A DNA stretch of 64,000 nucleotides from assembly GCA_947487765.1 (NCBI GenBank), contig CANKXO010000001.1, positions 1,364,001 to 1,428,000 of the forward strand. The letters run 5' to 3'. The DNA is from an uncultured Pseudomonadales bacterium. GTDB lineage: Bacteria > Pseudomonadota > Gammaproteobacteria > Pseudomonadales > Cellvibrionaceae. A model generated the notes under the pieces. That model saw only the letters and a list, made by a program, of their open reading frames with translations. It was not told where the DNA came from and searched no databases. A program made the translations under genes and the position numbers. Positions within the stretch are counted from its first letter, which is position 1, and each line of letters begins with the position of its first letter. Positions 54,855 through 64,000 of the stretch are shown here, in pieces.

Positions 54855-56861
54855 TCAAAGACGATGGATCAGCTGTTTAAGCTCTTTGTAGGAATGATTG
54901 CTAATATCATCCTCACTACTATAGAGGCAGGTATTAATAGAATGGCTAAGCTTATGAATTAAATCTTTTTTATCAGGTATCGTATGTGTTGCCCTTTTAC
55001 AGTGATCTGTTAGCGGTTCACCGGCAACAGAAGGAACTCCGCGTCGCTCTAGCCTGCGAATCAGTGCCTGATATAATTTTACCTTTCTTAATGTGGGCTT
55101 AGAGATATTCCGTAATGTAAAGAAACCAAAAATAATTAGCATTATCATTCCCGGAGCAATAAGCAAAATAGCCAAACGTGTTGAAGTAACCTCACCTAAT
55201 AGCTTCTTCAAGAAGGTTGACTGAGTATCTTGGTCATAACTTAATACCCAGCTTTGCCAACGATAATTTATACTATCCCACTTTAACGATAATCGATTAA
55301 TCCAATCGAATGAAGGCAATCCACTATGCTCTAGTAAATCTTGATCTGCAACCGATAAAGTATCCAATAAACCTTGTTCAATACGATTGGGTGCAACAGC
55401 TGCAGTAGGGTCAACTCTTACCCACCCTTTATCAGAAAACCAAACTTCAGCCCAAGCATGGGCATCATATTGGCGTACCAAGAGATAATTATCAGCATCA
55501 TTCCATTTTCCACCTTGATAACCAACAACAACACGAGCTGGTATCCCAGCAGCTCGCATTAGAACAACAAAGCTACTGGAAAAATGCTCACAAAACCCAC
55601 TCTGAGAGGAAAATAAAAATTCGTCTACCGTATGCTGCCCCAGTTTTGGGGGAGATAATGTATAAGTAAATTTTTGATTATAAAAATTTAATATCTTTTT
55701 AATATAATTTTCAGTCGAGATAGATTCTCGACGCCACTTTTGTGCCATTTCTATGCTACGAGGATTATAACCTTTAGGTAGCATCAGAGATTGTTTTAAG
55801 CGCTCATCTCTTTCACGGGTTCTATAATTTAATGTCGAACTGGCCTTATATTTAATGCGTTGAGTAACAGGGTCTCGTAACCACATCTCATTAGCCGCTG
55901 AACGTATAAATCTCTTATCTGTAACTTCTGCTAAGGGTATACTATAAATCCAAGGCGTATTTGTTGGTTCTAAGATAACTTCATAATTAAAGGTTGGGCC
56001 ATCAGCAATAAATTCTGTTTTATCTGGCTCCTTACCTTTGTATAAATTAGCTCCTTTGGGCCGCTCCCAGCGCCTACCATCAAACTCTGTAAATACCAAA
56101 CCACGCCAATAACGTTGCGATGGATCAGGAATACGGTCATCGTCAAAACTAACCCTGAATGCTAATTTTCGACTGCGCGTCAATTGACTAAAATCACCAG
56201 GAGACATACTGTCACTAACACCAGTGACCGCACTACTACTTTGTATAGGTACAGACCATAATGCTCCGATACGTGGAAATACAAATAGCATAAGTAACAT
56301 TAAGGGCACAGACTGAATTAATAATACAGAAACCATACGTACTGTTCGGCGAGAAAGGTATTGGATACGAGATCCATGAAGAACAACCATACAAGCCGTT
56401 AAAGACCAGAGTACAAAAATGCCTAATAACGTCGAGATAATACCCTGATCAAACAAAAATGCACTTGCCGTCACAAAATAGCCAACGAAAATTAAAATTA
56501 ATGCATCTCGCTGTTGATCAACTTCTAATAGTTTCAATAAAAAAGCAATAATTAACAATGAAACCATTGGCTCCAAGGCATACCATTCCTTGTAATAAAG
56601 CACAACGGCTGCCATTGAAAATATGACTAAGCATAAACGTACAAAACGATTAGGGAACGACCATTGGCTGCGCAGGATTTGTAATCGCCATATGAATACA
56701 ACCACTGCCAACAACAATAACCAAATAGGCGCTTGTGAAAAATGTAATAGTACCGCACTGCCTTGTGCAAATAACAAACCCAACAAACTTTGGCGATTGA
56801 CATATTTCTTGGGTTTCGAATGGCTAGAGTCAGCTATTTTTTGATTACCAAAGAAAGCCAT
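54855..56861 (-). CDS. tgpA: Transglutaminase-like TgpA protein with membrane domain
   Basis: A 668-residue protein: several N-terminal membrane helices (DUF3488 part), a large periplasmic transglutaminase core and a C-terminal helix with a cytoplasmic DUF4129-like tail. The triad is visible: Cys in SGFCEHFSSSFVVLMRAAGIPAR, His in YDAHAWAEVWF and Asp in RVDPTAAV. Pseudomonas TgpA is essential and thought to act on envelope proteins. ATG 56861 overlaps the stop of the DUF58 gene (TAATG), with GGGAGAA upstream. It closes the moxR-DUF58-tgpA operon. Confidence 0.9.
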   Translation of the reverse strand: MAFFGNQKIADSSHSKPKKYVNRQSLLGLLFAQGSAVLLHFSQAPIWLLLLAVVVFIWRLQILRSQWSFPNRFVRLCLVIFSMAAVVLYYKEWYALEPMVSLLIIAFLLKLLEVDQQRDALILIFVGYFVTASAFLFDQGIISTLLGIFVLWSLTACMVVLHGSRIQYLSRRTVRMVSVLLIQSVPLMLLMLFVFPRIGALWSVPIQSSSAVTGVSDSMSPGDFSQLTRSRKLAFRVSFDDDRIPDPSQRYWRGLVFTEFDGRRWERPKGANLYKGKEPDKTEFIADGPTFNYEVILEPTNTPWIYSIPLAEVTDKRFIRSAANEMWLRDPVTQRIKYKASSTLNYRTRERDERLKQSLMLPKGYNPRSIEMAQKWRRESISTENYIKKILNFYNQKFTYTLSPPKLGQHTVDEFLFSSQSGFCEHFSSSFVVLMRAAGIPARVVVGYQGGKWNDADNYLLVRQYDAHAWAEVWFSDKGWVRVDPTAAVAPNRIEQGLLDTLSVADQDLLEHSGLPSFDWINRLSLKWDSINYRWQSWVLSYDQDTQSTFLKKLLGEVTSTRLAILLIAPGMIMLIIFGFFTLRNISKPTLRKVKLYQALIRRLERRGVPSVAGEPLTDHCKRATHTIPDKKDLIHKLSHSINTCLYSSEDDISNHSYKELKQLIHRL

Positions 56862-57841
56862 TAGATGTTTTTCTCCCACTCGAATAATGCTAAGGCTTCC
56901 AGTAATTGTTTCCTGTGCTCTTCACCTTGCCCTGGCTCAATATTCAAGCCAGGCAACCTCAAGCCATATATTGAATCGTTCTCTTGCTGTAAAATAGAGT
57001 CACATAATCTCGATAAGCGTGCTTCACGCGACATACCTTCAAACTGCTGCCAATCAAACCAATATTGTTGACTCACATAATCTTCATAGGTCCGAGTTGC
57101 CAGCCCTTGCCCTCTCGCCATTGCACGCCAATCAATACTCCTTAAAGAATCACCTGGGTAGTACTCACGCAAGCCTGCGAACTCTTCATGGCCAGCAACC
57201 ATAGGTTGATGAAAGACATCATCTGTATCATCTAATAATTGTTTTGTGGGTTGAACTGACGAAGTCACTGGTTGAGGATAAGCCAGAACAGGGGCATCAA
57301 AATCTAAATACGACCAAGCGACAATAAGCCCTAACGGAAAATGTGTAGATACTTTTAGCCGTTCGGGTTGAAACCGTCCGCGATAAGTAAGCGGTACTGA
57401 CAAACTTACAGAACATTGGGACTCATCAATAAGAGATATCGTTATAGGGTCTATTCCAGGCCAAGCTAATTCTACAGATTCATAGGCTCGCAAATTTTGA
57501 CGCTTAATTAATAAATCGACAACGCCTTTATTACCAACAAAACCTGGATGTGTTTTTGTTACACTTATTTGCAATCCAGACAATTGCGCATAGGTATGAT
57601 GAATACAAATTACAATCAATGCCAACAATAAAAAGGTTACGCTTAGTATCAGGTTATTTTGATAATTAGTACCTAACAACCATAATAGAATAATGAGAAC
57701 AACAAAACCCAAGCCTGTCTTTGAAGGTACAATAAAAATATTATCATGCCTAAGCAGATGTGATGATTGGCGAGGTATTCGGCGTTTTAACCAATTATGT
57801 AAAAAGCTTTTCCATGTTCTATTAAGAATTTTTTTTATCAT
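56861..57841 (-). CDS. DUF58 (von Willebrand-like) membrane protein
   Basis: A 326-residue DUF58 protein: two N-terminal membrane helices (about 36-78), then the conserved AGHEEFAGLREYYPGDSLRSIDWRAMARGQGL region in consecutive segments. Such proteins are partners of MoxR ATPases. It lies between moxR and tgpA. Function in the complex is not defined. Confidence 0.9.
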   Translation of the reverse strand: MIKKILNRTWKSFLHNWLKRRIPRQSSHLLRHDNIFIVPSKTGLGFVVLIILLWLLGTNYQNNLILSVTFLLLALIVICIHHTYAQLSGLQISVTKTHPGFVGNKGVVDLLIKRQNLRAYESVELAWPGIDPITISLIDESQCSVSLSVPLTYRGRFQPERLKVSTHFPLGLIVAWSYLDFDAPVLAYPQPVTSSVQPTKQLLDDTDDVFHQPMVAGHEEFAGLREYYPGDSLRSIDWRAMARGQGLATRTYEDYVSQQYWFDWQQFEGMSREARLSRLCDSILQQENDSIYGLRLPGLNIEPGQGEEHRKQLLEALALFEWEKNI

Positions 57842-57877
57842 TAGTTACATATCTTTTTGACGTTAGATGCAAAAAGC

Positions 57878-58822
57878 CTAAACAACAACTGGAACAGACG
57901 CTATAATTTTTTCAACCGCATTTCGAGCGACTGTTTCTTGTTCTGTTGGTAGTAGCCTATGTCCAACAACAGGTAACATTAACTGTTGAATATCTTCGGG
58001 TAAAACATGCTTACGGCTATGAACCAGAGCCCATGCTTTCGAACAATGCAACCATGCTAAAGCCGCACGAGGGGACAACCCATGGCTAAAGTCTCCTGTT
58101 TCACGGGTATATGCAATTAGACGTTGCAGATAATCCAACAATTGATCACTGGCCACAATCTTACCAACCGTACCTTGAATTGCTTCTAATTGTTTGATGC
58201 TTAACGCGGATGATAGGGTTTTTAATGTCTGCCGCGGGTCTACTCCCTCCAGTAATTGCCTTTCTGATTCAGGCGTTGGATAACCTAAAGAAATGCGCAT
58301 CATAAAGCGATCAAGTTGAGATTCCGGTAAAGGGAAAGTGCCTGTTTGGTGTTGCGAGTTTTGTGTCGCTATAACAAAGAAGTGATCTTCTAATTGGCGA
58401 GTCACACCGTCAACTGTAACCTGATTTTCAGACATCGCCTCTAATAAAGCACTTTGTGTTTTAGGTGATGTACGGTTAATTTCATCAGCCAATAAAATTT
58501 GGGTAAAAACTGGCCCGGGACGAAACTCAAACTCATTAATTTTAGGATTAAAAATTGAGACACCAACAACATCACCTGGCAAGAGATCACTGGTAAATTG
58601 GATACGCTGAAAATCTAGACCCAATACACCGGCTAACCCATGGGCTAGAGTGGTTTTACCCATACCAGGTAAATCTTCAATTAACAAATGCCCTTTGGCC
58701 AATAAACAAGCTAATGCTAGCTTAACACTAGTCTCTTTACCTAAAAGAACGCCATTTAGGCTATGTGTCATTGAAGCAATGATATCAGGGATAGTTTTAC
58801 TGGTAGAGGGATTACCGGACAT
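57878..58822 (-). CDS. MoxR-family AAA+ ATPase
   Basis: A 314-residue AAA+ chaperone-like ATPase. Walker A is LIEDLPGMGKTTLA, Walker B ILLADEINRTSPKTQSALLEAM, sensor 1 FFVIATQNS, and the C-terminal lid follows with GLSPRAALAWLHCSKAWAL. It is the first gene of the operon with DUF58 and tgpA; MoxR proteins assist assembly or activation of such partners. Confidence 0.93.
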   Translation of the reverse strand: MSGNPSTSKTIPDIIASMTHSLNGVLLGKETSVKLALACLLAKGHLLIEDLPGMGKTTLAHGLAGVLGLDFQRIQFTSDLLPGDVVGVSIFNPKINEFEFRPGPVFTQILLADEINRTSPKTQSALLEAMSENQVTVDGVTRQLEDHFFVIATQNSQHQTGTFPLPESQLDRFMMRISLGYPTPESERQLLEGVDPRQTLKTLSSALSIKQLEAIQGTVGKIVASDQLLDYLQRLIAYTRETGDFSHGLSPRAALAWLHCSKAWALVHSRKHVLPEDIQQLMLPVVGHRLLPTEQETVARNAVEKIIASVPVVV

Positions 58823-58897
58823 ACAAGCTACTCAAGGTTATTTTCGTTTGATTTAAATGCTAATGCTTTTAATTTAAGCACTATGAGTATAGTAAAA

Positions 58898-58917
58898 AGC
58901 CAGCAATAGTGCTGGCT
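58898..58917 (-). terminator. Intrinsic terminator after metZ
   Basis: An 8-bp stem AGCCAGCA / TGCTGGCT with a 4-nt loop. On the minus strand it is followed by a T run. It lies 105 bp beyond metZ and before the moxR operon. Confidence 0.88.
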
Positions 58918-59022
58918 CTTACTGATTTGAGTAGTTTTTTTTGAAATAGTTCTATTATTAATTTTATCTATCACTACATAATACTACTAAGAAGAATTAG
59001 TATAGCCCTTCCCAAAGTACTG

Positions 59023-60231
59023 TTATATAGCAGCTATACCTCTTTCTAAATCTCCGATAATGTCTTTAACAGATTCTAGGCCAACAGCGACACGAATTAA
59101 ATTATCTGCAATGCCTGCTTGCTGCTTCTCTTCATCAGACAAACGACCATGAGTTGTCGTTGCTGGGTGAACAATGGTAGTTTTAGCATCGCCTAAATTG
59201 GCTGTTATCGACAAGATTCTTGTACCGTTAATTAATTTCCATGCGGCATCTCGCTGCCCTTTCACCTGAAAAGACAGTACTCCACCAAACGCACTTTGTT
59301 GTTCGCGTGCAAGTACATGACCTTCATGAGACGGTAAACCACAATAATACACTTTTTCAATTTGAGGCTGTTCGTTAAGCCACCATGCTACTTCTAATGC
59401 ATTAACAGAATGTGCTTCCATACGTAAACGAAGCGTTTCCAAACTCTTTAGAAATATCCACGCATTAAACGGGCTTAGTGTTGGCCCACAAGTGCGAATA
59501 AAACCTAAGACTTGATCCATATGTTCTTCACTACCGACAACAACACCACCTAAACAACGACCTTGGCCATCAAGATACTTAGTTGCCGAATGAATAACAA
59601 TATCAGCCCCTAGATCTAATGGACGCTGCAAAGCGGGGGTACAGAAACAATTGTCAACAATAAGCAGACAATCATTTGCCTTAGCTAATCCAGAAAGCTG
59701 CTTAATATCAGCAACCTCACATAAAGGGTTTGAGGGCGTTTCCAAAAACAAACATTTGGTTTTTGAATTAATAGCTTGCTCCCAACCTGCAGAATCAGTT
59801 AACCCAACAAAGGTCACATCAATACCAAATTTTTGTAGGTATTTGGTAAATAGCATTGTCGTTGTACCAAATACACTACGAGAACAAACAACATGGTCAC
59901 CCACTGTTAATAAAGCAAGAAAAGTACTTAAAATAGCTGACATACCCGAAGCAGTAGCCACCGCACTTTCAGCACCTTCTAACGCTGCAATACGATCCTG
60001 AAATGTGCGCACGGTTGGGTTAGTGTAACGCGAATAAACATTGCCATCTTCATCACCCGAAAAGCGAGAGGCTGCTTGCTCAGCTGATTCAAATACATAG
60101 CTTGAGGTGGTAAAAATTGGCTCACAATGTTCACCCTCTTGGGTTCTAACAATACCTGAGCGTATAGCCAACGTATCTAAACCTAAGTTCAGTTCATTTT
60201 CTTCTATAAAATCTTTTCTCTCGTCTGTCAC
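59023..60231 (-). CDS. metZ: O-succinylhomoserine sulfhydrylase
   Basis: A PLP-dependent enzyme of the Cys/Met metabolism family, about 402 residues, forming homocysteine directly from O-succinylhomoserine and sulfide. The PLP Lys218 lies in VIHSATKYLDG, with VYSRYTNPTVRTF and NCFCTPALQRPLDLGAD conserved. It aligns along its length with Pseudomonas MetZ from memory. GTG 60231 with GGAA upstream is preferred to TTG 60243. It follows purF by about 60 bp, the Pseudomonas order. Confidence 0.93.
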   Translation of the reverse strand: MTDERKDFIEENELNLGLDTLAIRSGIVRTQEGEHCEPIFTTSSYVFESAEQAASRFSGDEDGNVYSRYTNPTVRTFQDRIAALEGAESAVATASGMSAILSTFLALLTVGDHVVCSRSVFGTTTMLFTKYLQKFGIDVTFVGLTDSAGWEQAINSKTKCLFLETPSNPLCEVADIKQLSGLAKANDCLLIVDNCFCTPALQRPLDLGADIVIHSATKYLDGQGRCLGGVVVGSEEHMDQVLGFIRTCGPTLSPFNAWIFLKSLETLRLRMEAHSVNALEVAWWLNEQPQIEKVYYCGLPSHEGHVLAREQQSAFGGVLSFQVKGQRDAAWKLINGTRILSITANLGDAKTTIVHPATTTHGRLSDEEKQQAGIADNLIRVAVGLESVKDIIGDLERGIAAI

Positions 60232-60290
60232 GAATAGTTCCAATAGCTAGTTTTCAATAAAGGGAAAAAGTTTAATTGCTAAATATACAA

Positions 60291-61820
60291 TTAGCCTTCA
60301 GCAGCATCATTATGAATGCCGACGACATTTGTATTTCCTAAATCCAACTCCCGTTGTTTATTCTGCTGCGAATCATTTCTTGCTGCGCGTAACTTATCTA
60401 AATATTCCTGAGTTACATCACTGGTTACGTAATTACCATCAAATACCGCGCAATCAAATTCTGTAATTTCAGGGTTCCCTTCCGCAGATGCTTCTACTAA
60501 ATCTTCAATATCCTGATAGATTAGCCAATCAGCTCCAATAGCATCAGCAACTTCTTTATCCGTACGTCCATGAGCGATAAGCTCTTCTACCGATGGCATA
60601 TCGATACCGTATACATTCGGATACTTTACTGCAGGCGCAGCTGATGCAATGTAGACTTTTTTAGCGCCGGCATCTCTTGCCATTTGAATAATCTGCTCAC
60701 TGGTTGTGCCACGCACAATGGAATCATCCACCAACAATACATTTTTGTCTTTAAATTCCAAACTAATGGTATTGAGCTTCTGACGAACAGATTTTTTTCG
60801 CTGCTGTTGGCCTGGCATAATAAAAGTACGACCAATATAGCGGTTTTTCATCAAACCTTCGCGAAACTTAACGCCAAGATTGTATGCAAGTGCCTGCCCA
60901 GAAACACGACTACTATCAGGGATCGGAATCACAACATCAATATCATGATCAGGGCGTTCTCGAAGAATTTTTTCCGCTAGCTTTTCACCTTGACGCAAGC
61001 GCGCTTTGTAAACTGAGATGCCATCCATAATAGAATCAGGACGTGCAAAATATACATGCTCAAAAATACAGGGGCGATACGTTGTGTTTTCAGCACATAC
61101 ACTCGTATGCAATTCGCCATCGGTTGTAATATAAACTGCCTCGCCTGGTTTCACATCACGAATAAGGTCAAAGCCTAAAACATCAAGAGCAACACTTTCC
61201 GATGCAATCATATATTCTGGCCCCCGTATGGTATCTCTTTTACCAAAAACCAGAGGACGGATGCCATCAGGATCTCGAAAAGCCACTAAGCCATAATCAG
61301 CAACCAAAGTGATAACAGCATAACCACCACGAACACGTTTATGTACACTCGCAACGGCTTTAAAAAAATCATCTGCTGATGCATGTAATTTACCTAATTT
61401 TTGCAACTCTTTTGCGAAAACATTCAATAACACTTCTGAATCAGAATCTGTATTCATATGACGCAGATCATCACGATACAAGTCAGCTCTAACAGACTCA
61501 GTATTGGTCAAGTTGCCATTATGTGCCAGTGCAATCCCATAAGGAGAATTCACATAAAATGGCTGTGCCAGCGCAGGACCTGAACTACCCGCTGTAGGAT
61601 AACGCACGTGACCAACACCATAATTTCCTGCTAAACGACGCATATGGCGAGTATGAAACACATCCTTAACTAATCCATTCGCTTTTTGTTGCGAGACCCT
61701 ACCATTATCACAAGTCACAATGCCCGCAGCATCCTGCCCCCGATGTTGGAGCATAGTCAACGCATCATACAATTGAAGATTGACGTCACTTTTACCAACG
61801 ATACCGACCAGACCACACAT
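60291..61820 (-). CDS. purF: Amidophosphoribosyltransferase
   Basis: A 509-residue enzyme for the first step of purine synthesis, converting PRPP and glutamine to 5-phosphoribosylamine. The N-terminal nucleophile is Cys2 in MCGLVGIVG, followed by the Ntn glutaminase domain ([19 protein letters not shown]). The phosphoribosyltransferase domain has [17 protein letters not shown]. It lies directly after cvpA, as in E. coli and Pseudomonas. Confidence 0.97.
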   Translation of the reverse strand: MCGLVGIVGKSDVNLQLYDALTMLQHRGQDAAGIVTCDNGRVSQQKANGLVKDVFHTRHMRRLAGNYGVGHVRYPTAGSSGPALAQPFYVNSPYGIALAHNGNLTNTESVRADLYRDDLRHMNTDSDSEVLLNVFAKELQKLGKLHASADDFFKAVASVHKRVRGGYAVITLVADYGLVAFRDPDGIRPLVFGKRDTIRGPEYMIASESVALDVLGFDLIRDVKPGEAVYITTDGELHTSVCAENTTYRPCIFEHVYFARPDSIMDGISVYKARLRQGEKLAEKILRERPDHDIDVVIPIPDSSRVSGQALAYNLGVKFREGLMKNRYIGRTFIMPGQQQRKKSVRQKLNTISLEFKDKNVLLVDDSIVRGTTSEQIIQMARDAGAKKVYIASAAPAVKYPNVYGIDMPSVEELIAHGRTDKEVADAIGADWLIYQDIEDLVEASAEGNPEITEFDCAVFDGNYVTSDVTQEYLDKLRAARNDSQQNKQRELDLGNTNVVGIHNDAAEG

Positions 61821-61872
61821 AGATGCTTACCTCAATAAAACTTCGTAGGACTAAATGCTACAAATAACTCGT

Positions 61873-62370
61873 CTAAAAAAAACTTTTTACAAAATCGTAT
61901 GCTGATGTTGTTAGCATACGAAACCTGTCTTCAAAATCTAAAAAGTGGGGAATCAATGCTGATTGTTGCCACCAAGTATCTTCATTCACCGGTATCATTT
62001 TAGGCACATAAAGCACTAATGCCATAACAATGACTAATCCTCGAAATAAACCAAACAATACACCTAACATACGATCCGTACCGGTCAAACCAGTCGCCTT
62101 AATAAGTGTAGCTAAGAGATAATTAACTGCACCGCCCACCAATAATGTCGCTATAAACAAGCCTGCAAATGCTGCCATTTGTTGCAAAGAGGCAGTCTCA
62201 AAATAAACAGCTAACATAGGTGCCAGTTTAGGACTGAACCAACTCGCTACAGCAAAGGCAATTACCCAAATTGCTAAAGATAATGCTTCTTTAACAAACC
62301 CTCGCTTAAGACTAATTAAACTGGAAATAGTAAGAATGGCAATAATGGCCCAATCTGACCAATTAAACAT
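61873..62370 (-). CDS. cvpA: CvpA family membrane protein
   Basis: A 165-residue inner-membrane protein with four hydrophobic segments, matching CvpA (WSDWAIIAILTISSLISLKRGFVKEALSL and RMLGVLFGLFRGLVIVMALVL in consecutive parts). In E. coli it is needed for colicin V production and bile resistance; its molecular role is undefined. It precedes purF by 52 bp. Confidence 0.93.
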   Translation of the reverse strand: MFNWSDWAIIAILTISSLISLKRGFVKEALSLAIWVIAFAVASWFSPKLAPMLAVYFETASLQQMAAFAGLFIATLLVGGAVNYLLATLIKATGLTGTDRMLGVLFGLFRGLVIVMALVLYVPKMIPVNEDTWWQQSALIPHFLDFEDRFRMLTTSAYDFVKSFF

Positions 62371-62470
62371 AGTGTGTTATCCAGTTATCATTACTTATAA
62401 AAGTAAGGTTCATCAAAATAAGGTTTAGCAAATAGAAAGTCTAAATTTAGACGTCATTTTAACAGACCCA

Positions 62471-63085
62471 TCAATCACCCGATACAGGATTAAACCGTAA
62501 TACACGCGACTGAATTTTATAAGCCTTATCAACGGCCAATTTAGCCTTCTGAGCGCGTTTTTCATCAATAAATGGGCCTATGAATACTCGGTGGAAAACT
62601 CCATTATCAGTTTTCACTGATTGAGAATAGGCTTGATAATCTGCTTTCAACAACCTACTAGTTAACTTTTGTGCTCCTTCTTGCACCTTAAAGCTCGCCG
62701 CTTGAATAACCCAGCCCACTGGGACACCTTTATCATTTAAACGAGGCTTCTCTACTATTTTCTTTGGAGGGACTTTAGCTTTTACTGGCTGCTTCACTTC
62801 GACAGGTTCACTGGCAGGAGTACTAGGTTTCAGCTTTGGAGGAGACTCTGGAATATCAACAATCTTAGGTTGAAATAACTCTTCTGCGGGTGGGGCTTGA
62901 ATGCCTTCGGGCTTTTCAGGTCTGGGAATAACAACTGTTTCACTAACAGGAGCTGGAGGGATTTGGCTAGTCGTATCAAGAGAGACTTTCTCATTTTTCT
63001 GAAAGAAAGACGGCAAAAAAATAACCGCTAAAGCAACTAAGACAGAAGCGCCAACCAAACGCTGTTTTATAAGGTTTTCGTCCAA
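62471..63085 (-). CDS. dedD: SPOR-domain protein (DedD-like)
   Basis: A 204-residue protein with one N-terminal membrane helix (LVGASVLVALAVIFLPSFF), a proline-rich linker (about 40-115) and a C-terminal SPOR domain (about 123-200, GWVIQAASFKVQEGAQKL and HRVFIGPFIDEKRAQKAK). SPOR domains bind denuded septal peptidoglycan, so it acts in cell division. The start is TTG with GGGGAA upstream. It lies 21 bp after folC and before cvpA. Confidence 0.9.
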   Translation of the reverse strand: MDENLIKQRLVGASVLVALAVIFLPSFFQKNEKVSLDTTSQIPPAPVSETVVIPRPEKPEGIQAPPAEELFQPKIVDIPESPPKLKPSTPASEPVEVKQPVKAKVPPKKIVEKPRLNDKGVPVGWVIQAASFKVQEGAQKLTSRLLKADYQAYSQSVKTDNGVFHRVFIGPFIDEKRAQKAKLAVDKAYKIQSRVLRFNPVSGD

Positions 63086-63106
63086 ACTCTATTCCCCAGA
63101 AATACG

Positions 63107-64000
63107 CTACTGACTAACTGTTTTATCATCAATCATTTTAACGGCCGCCTGAATAGCTCCCACGGTAAAAAAAGAACCAAACACAACTATTCTATCATGG
63201 CTATCCGCTGCAGCGAGAGCAGTTTGAAAGGCATCTCCTATCGTAGATTTCACAGTAAATGAACAATGTTGCTCTGCCAATAAATCCGCCAATACTGTGG
63301 CACTTGCTGCACGAGGAATATCAGCTAGATCCCCTAGGTACCAATGATGAATCTGAGAGGAAAGAGGCTCAATCATTGCACACTGATCTTTATCGGACAT
63401 AACCGCAGTAACTGCAAATATCTTTCCTGCTATATTATCTGGCCCTTCTTGGCTATCACGCTCTAAGCGTTTTACTAACTCTATCGCTGCAGCAGGGTTA
63501 TGTGCCACATCATAGATAACCGATACCCCGTCCACTGTTGCTTTTTCAAAGCGCCCAGGTAAAACCATCGCAGCCATTAAATTCCTAAGCTTTTGCTCTT
63601 CGGGACATTGGCCTAATATTTTTAATGCTAGTATGGCAGCAGCAACACTGGGAAGTGGTAATCTTGGCAGTGGCAGCGATATGGCTTTGCCATCCCACTG
63701 AAACTCCCATTCATTATGTTGACCATCATTTGCATTAGTATTAACCCAATAATCTCGTCCCACAACTAACGCTGGATACTTTTCTCCAGCCAGTCGCAAG
63801 TTAGGGGTTAAGTTAGTCTCAGCAATAATTAAAGGGCGGGTAGGACGAGCAACCCCAAGCTTTTCCTGGCTGATAATATTGCGATCATTACCTAACCATG
63901 CTTGATGATCGACATCAATAGAAGTAATAATGGCTAAGTCAGCATCAACAATATTGACCGCATCTAAACGACCACCAAGGCCAACTTCCAGTAAGACATA
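63107..64000 (-). CDS. folC: Dihydrofolate/folylpolyglutamate synthase, 5' part cut off
   Basis: The C-terminal 297 residues of FolC are present; the frame is open to the last base of the window, so the start lies outside. It adds glutamate to dihydropteroate and folates. Visible parts: LLEVGLGGRLDAVN, IVDADLAIITSIDVDH, the hinge with QEKLGVARPTRP, MVLPGRFEKATV and DVAHNPAAA. A shorter frame beginning at 63799 is only an internal Met. It opens the folC-dedD-cvpA-purF-metZ series. Confidence 0.95.
   Translation of the reverse strand, partial: YVLLEVGLGGRLDAVNIVDADLAIITSIDVDHQAWLGNDRNIISQEKLGVARPTRPLIIAETNLTPNLRLAGEKYPALVVGRDYWVNTNANDGQHNEWEFQWDGKAISLPLPRLPLPSVAAAILALKILGQCPEEQKLRNLMAAMVLPGRFEKATVDGVSVIYDVAHNPAAAIELVKRLERDSQEGPDNIAGKIFAVTAVMSDKDQCAMIEPLSSQIHHWYLGDLADIPRAASATVLADLLAEQHCSFTVKSTIGDAFQTALAAADSHDRIVVFGSFFTVGAIQAAVKMIDDKTVSQ

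Noticed and set aside
63107-63799. Short folC starting at 63799
   Set aside because: The frame stays open to the window end and encodes conserved FolC sequence, so that Met is internal.

Overview
The window is about 64 kb of a moderately AT-rich gammaproteobacterial chromosome. The order metZ-purF-cvpA-SPOR-folC, the block PHP nuclease-yciO-dps-scpA-scpB-rluB, an HlyBD-type secretion pair, GGDEF/EAL and Aer-like proteins and a TRAP lactate module together suggest a free-living, probably marine, member of the Pseudomonadales/Cellvibrionales. This placement is inferred from gene content only. No rRNA, tRNA or CRISPR array was seen.

Layout. (1) 0-2.9 kb: miaE, a LldR-like regulator and a divergent L-lactate dehydrogenase (lldD), with two TTGGT-N3-ACCAA operators. 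(2) 2.9-18.4 kb: a type I secretion island on the minus strand: hlyB, hlyD, a LuxR solo, an unknown exported protein and a 3145-residue RTX protein with an N-terminal class 3 lipase domain. It carries an imperfect copy of the hlyD 3' end, a structured spacer and an 11-bp tandem repeat upstream of hlyB. A decayed transposase lies at its edge (18.6-19.2 kb). (3) 19.2-26.9 kb: a second lactate module: FadR-family regulator, Cache-domain kinase-like protein without its phospho-accepting histidine, D-lactate dehydrogenase and a three-gene TRAP transporter. Two nearly identical twin operators tie these genes into one regulon. (4) 26.9-35.3 kb: a CPA1 antiporter, an orphan DUF2384-type protein preceded by an array of palindromes, small hypothetical genes, a LysR regulator, acnB and a 2-haloacid dehalogenase. 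(5) 35.7-41.9 kb: a 7TM-PAS-GGDEF-EAL protein, an Aer-like chemoreceptor, and a LysR/monooxygenase-like divergent pair.

(6) 41.9-51.9 kb: housekeeping genes rluB, scpB, scpA, dps, yciO, PHP nuclease, yciI, an SH3-domain protein coupled to an unusual pdxJ that resembles the Bacteroidota type, a CBS protein, an Slp lipoprotein and a SpoU-type methyltransferase. (7) 52-58.8 kb: MFS transporter, amtB, and the moxR-DUF58-transglutaminase operon. (8) 59-64 kb: metZ, purF, cvpA, SPOR protein and folC, the last cut by the window end.

The most notable points are the two paralogous lactate regulons flanking a secretion island, the repeat-built RTX lipase with its LuxR solo, the histidine-less kinase inside the lactate regulon, the palindrome array ahead of the orphan antitoxin-like gene, and the atypical pdxJ.
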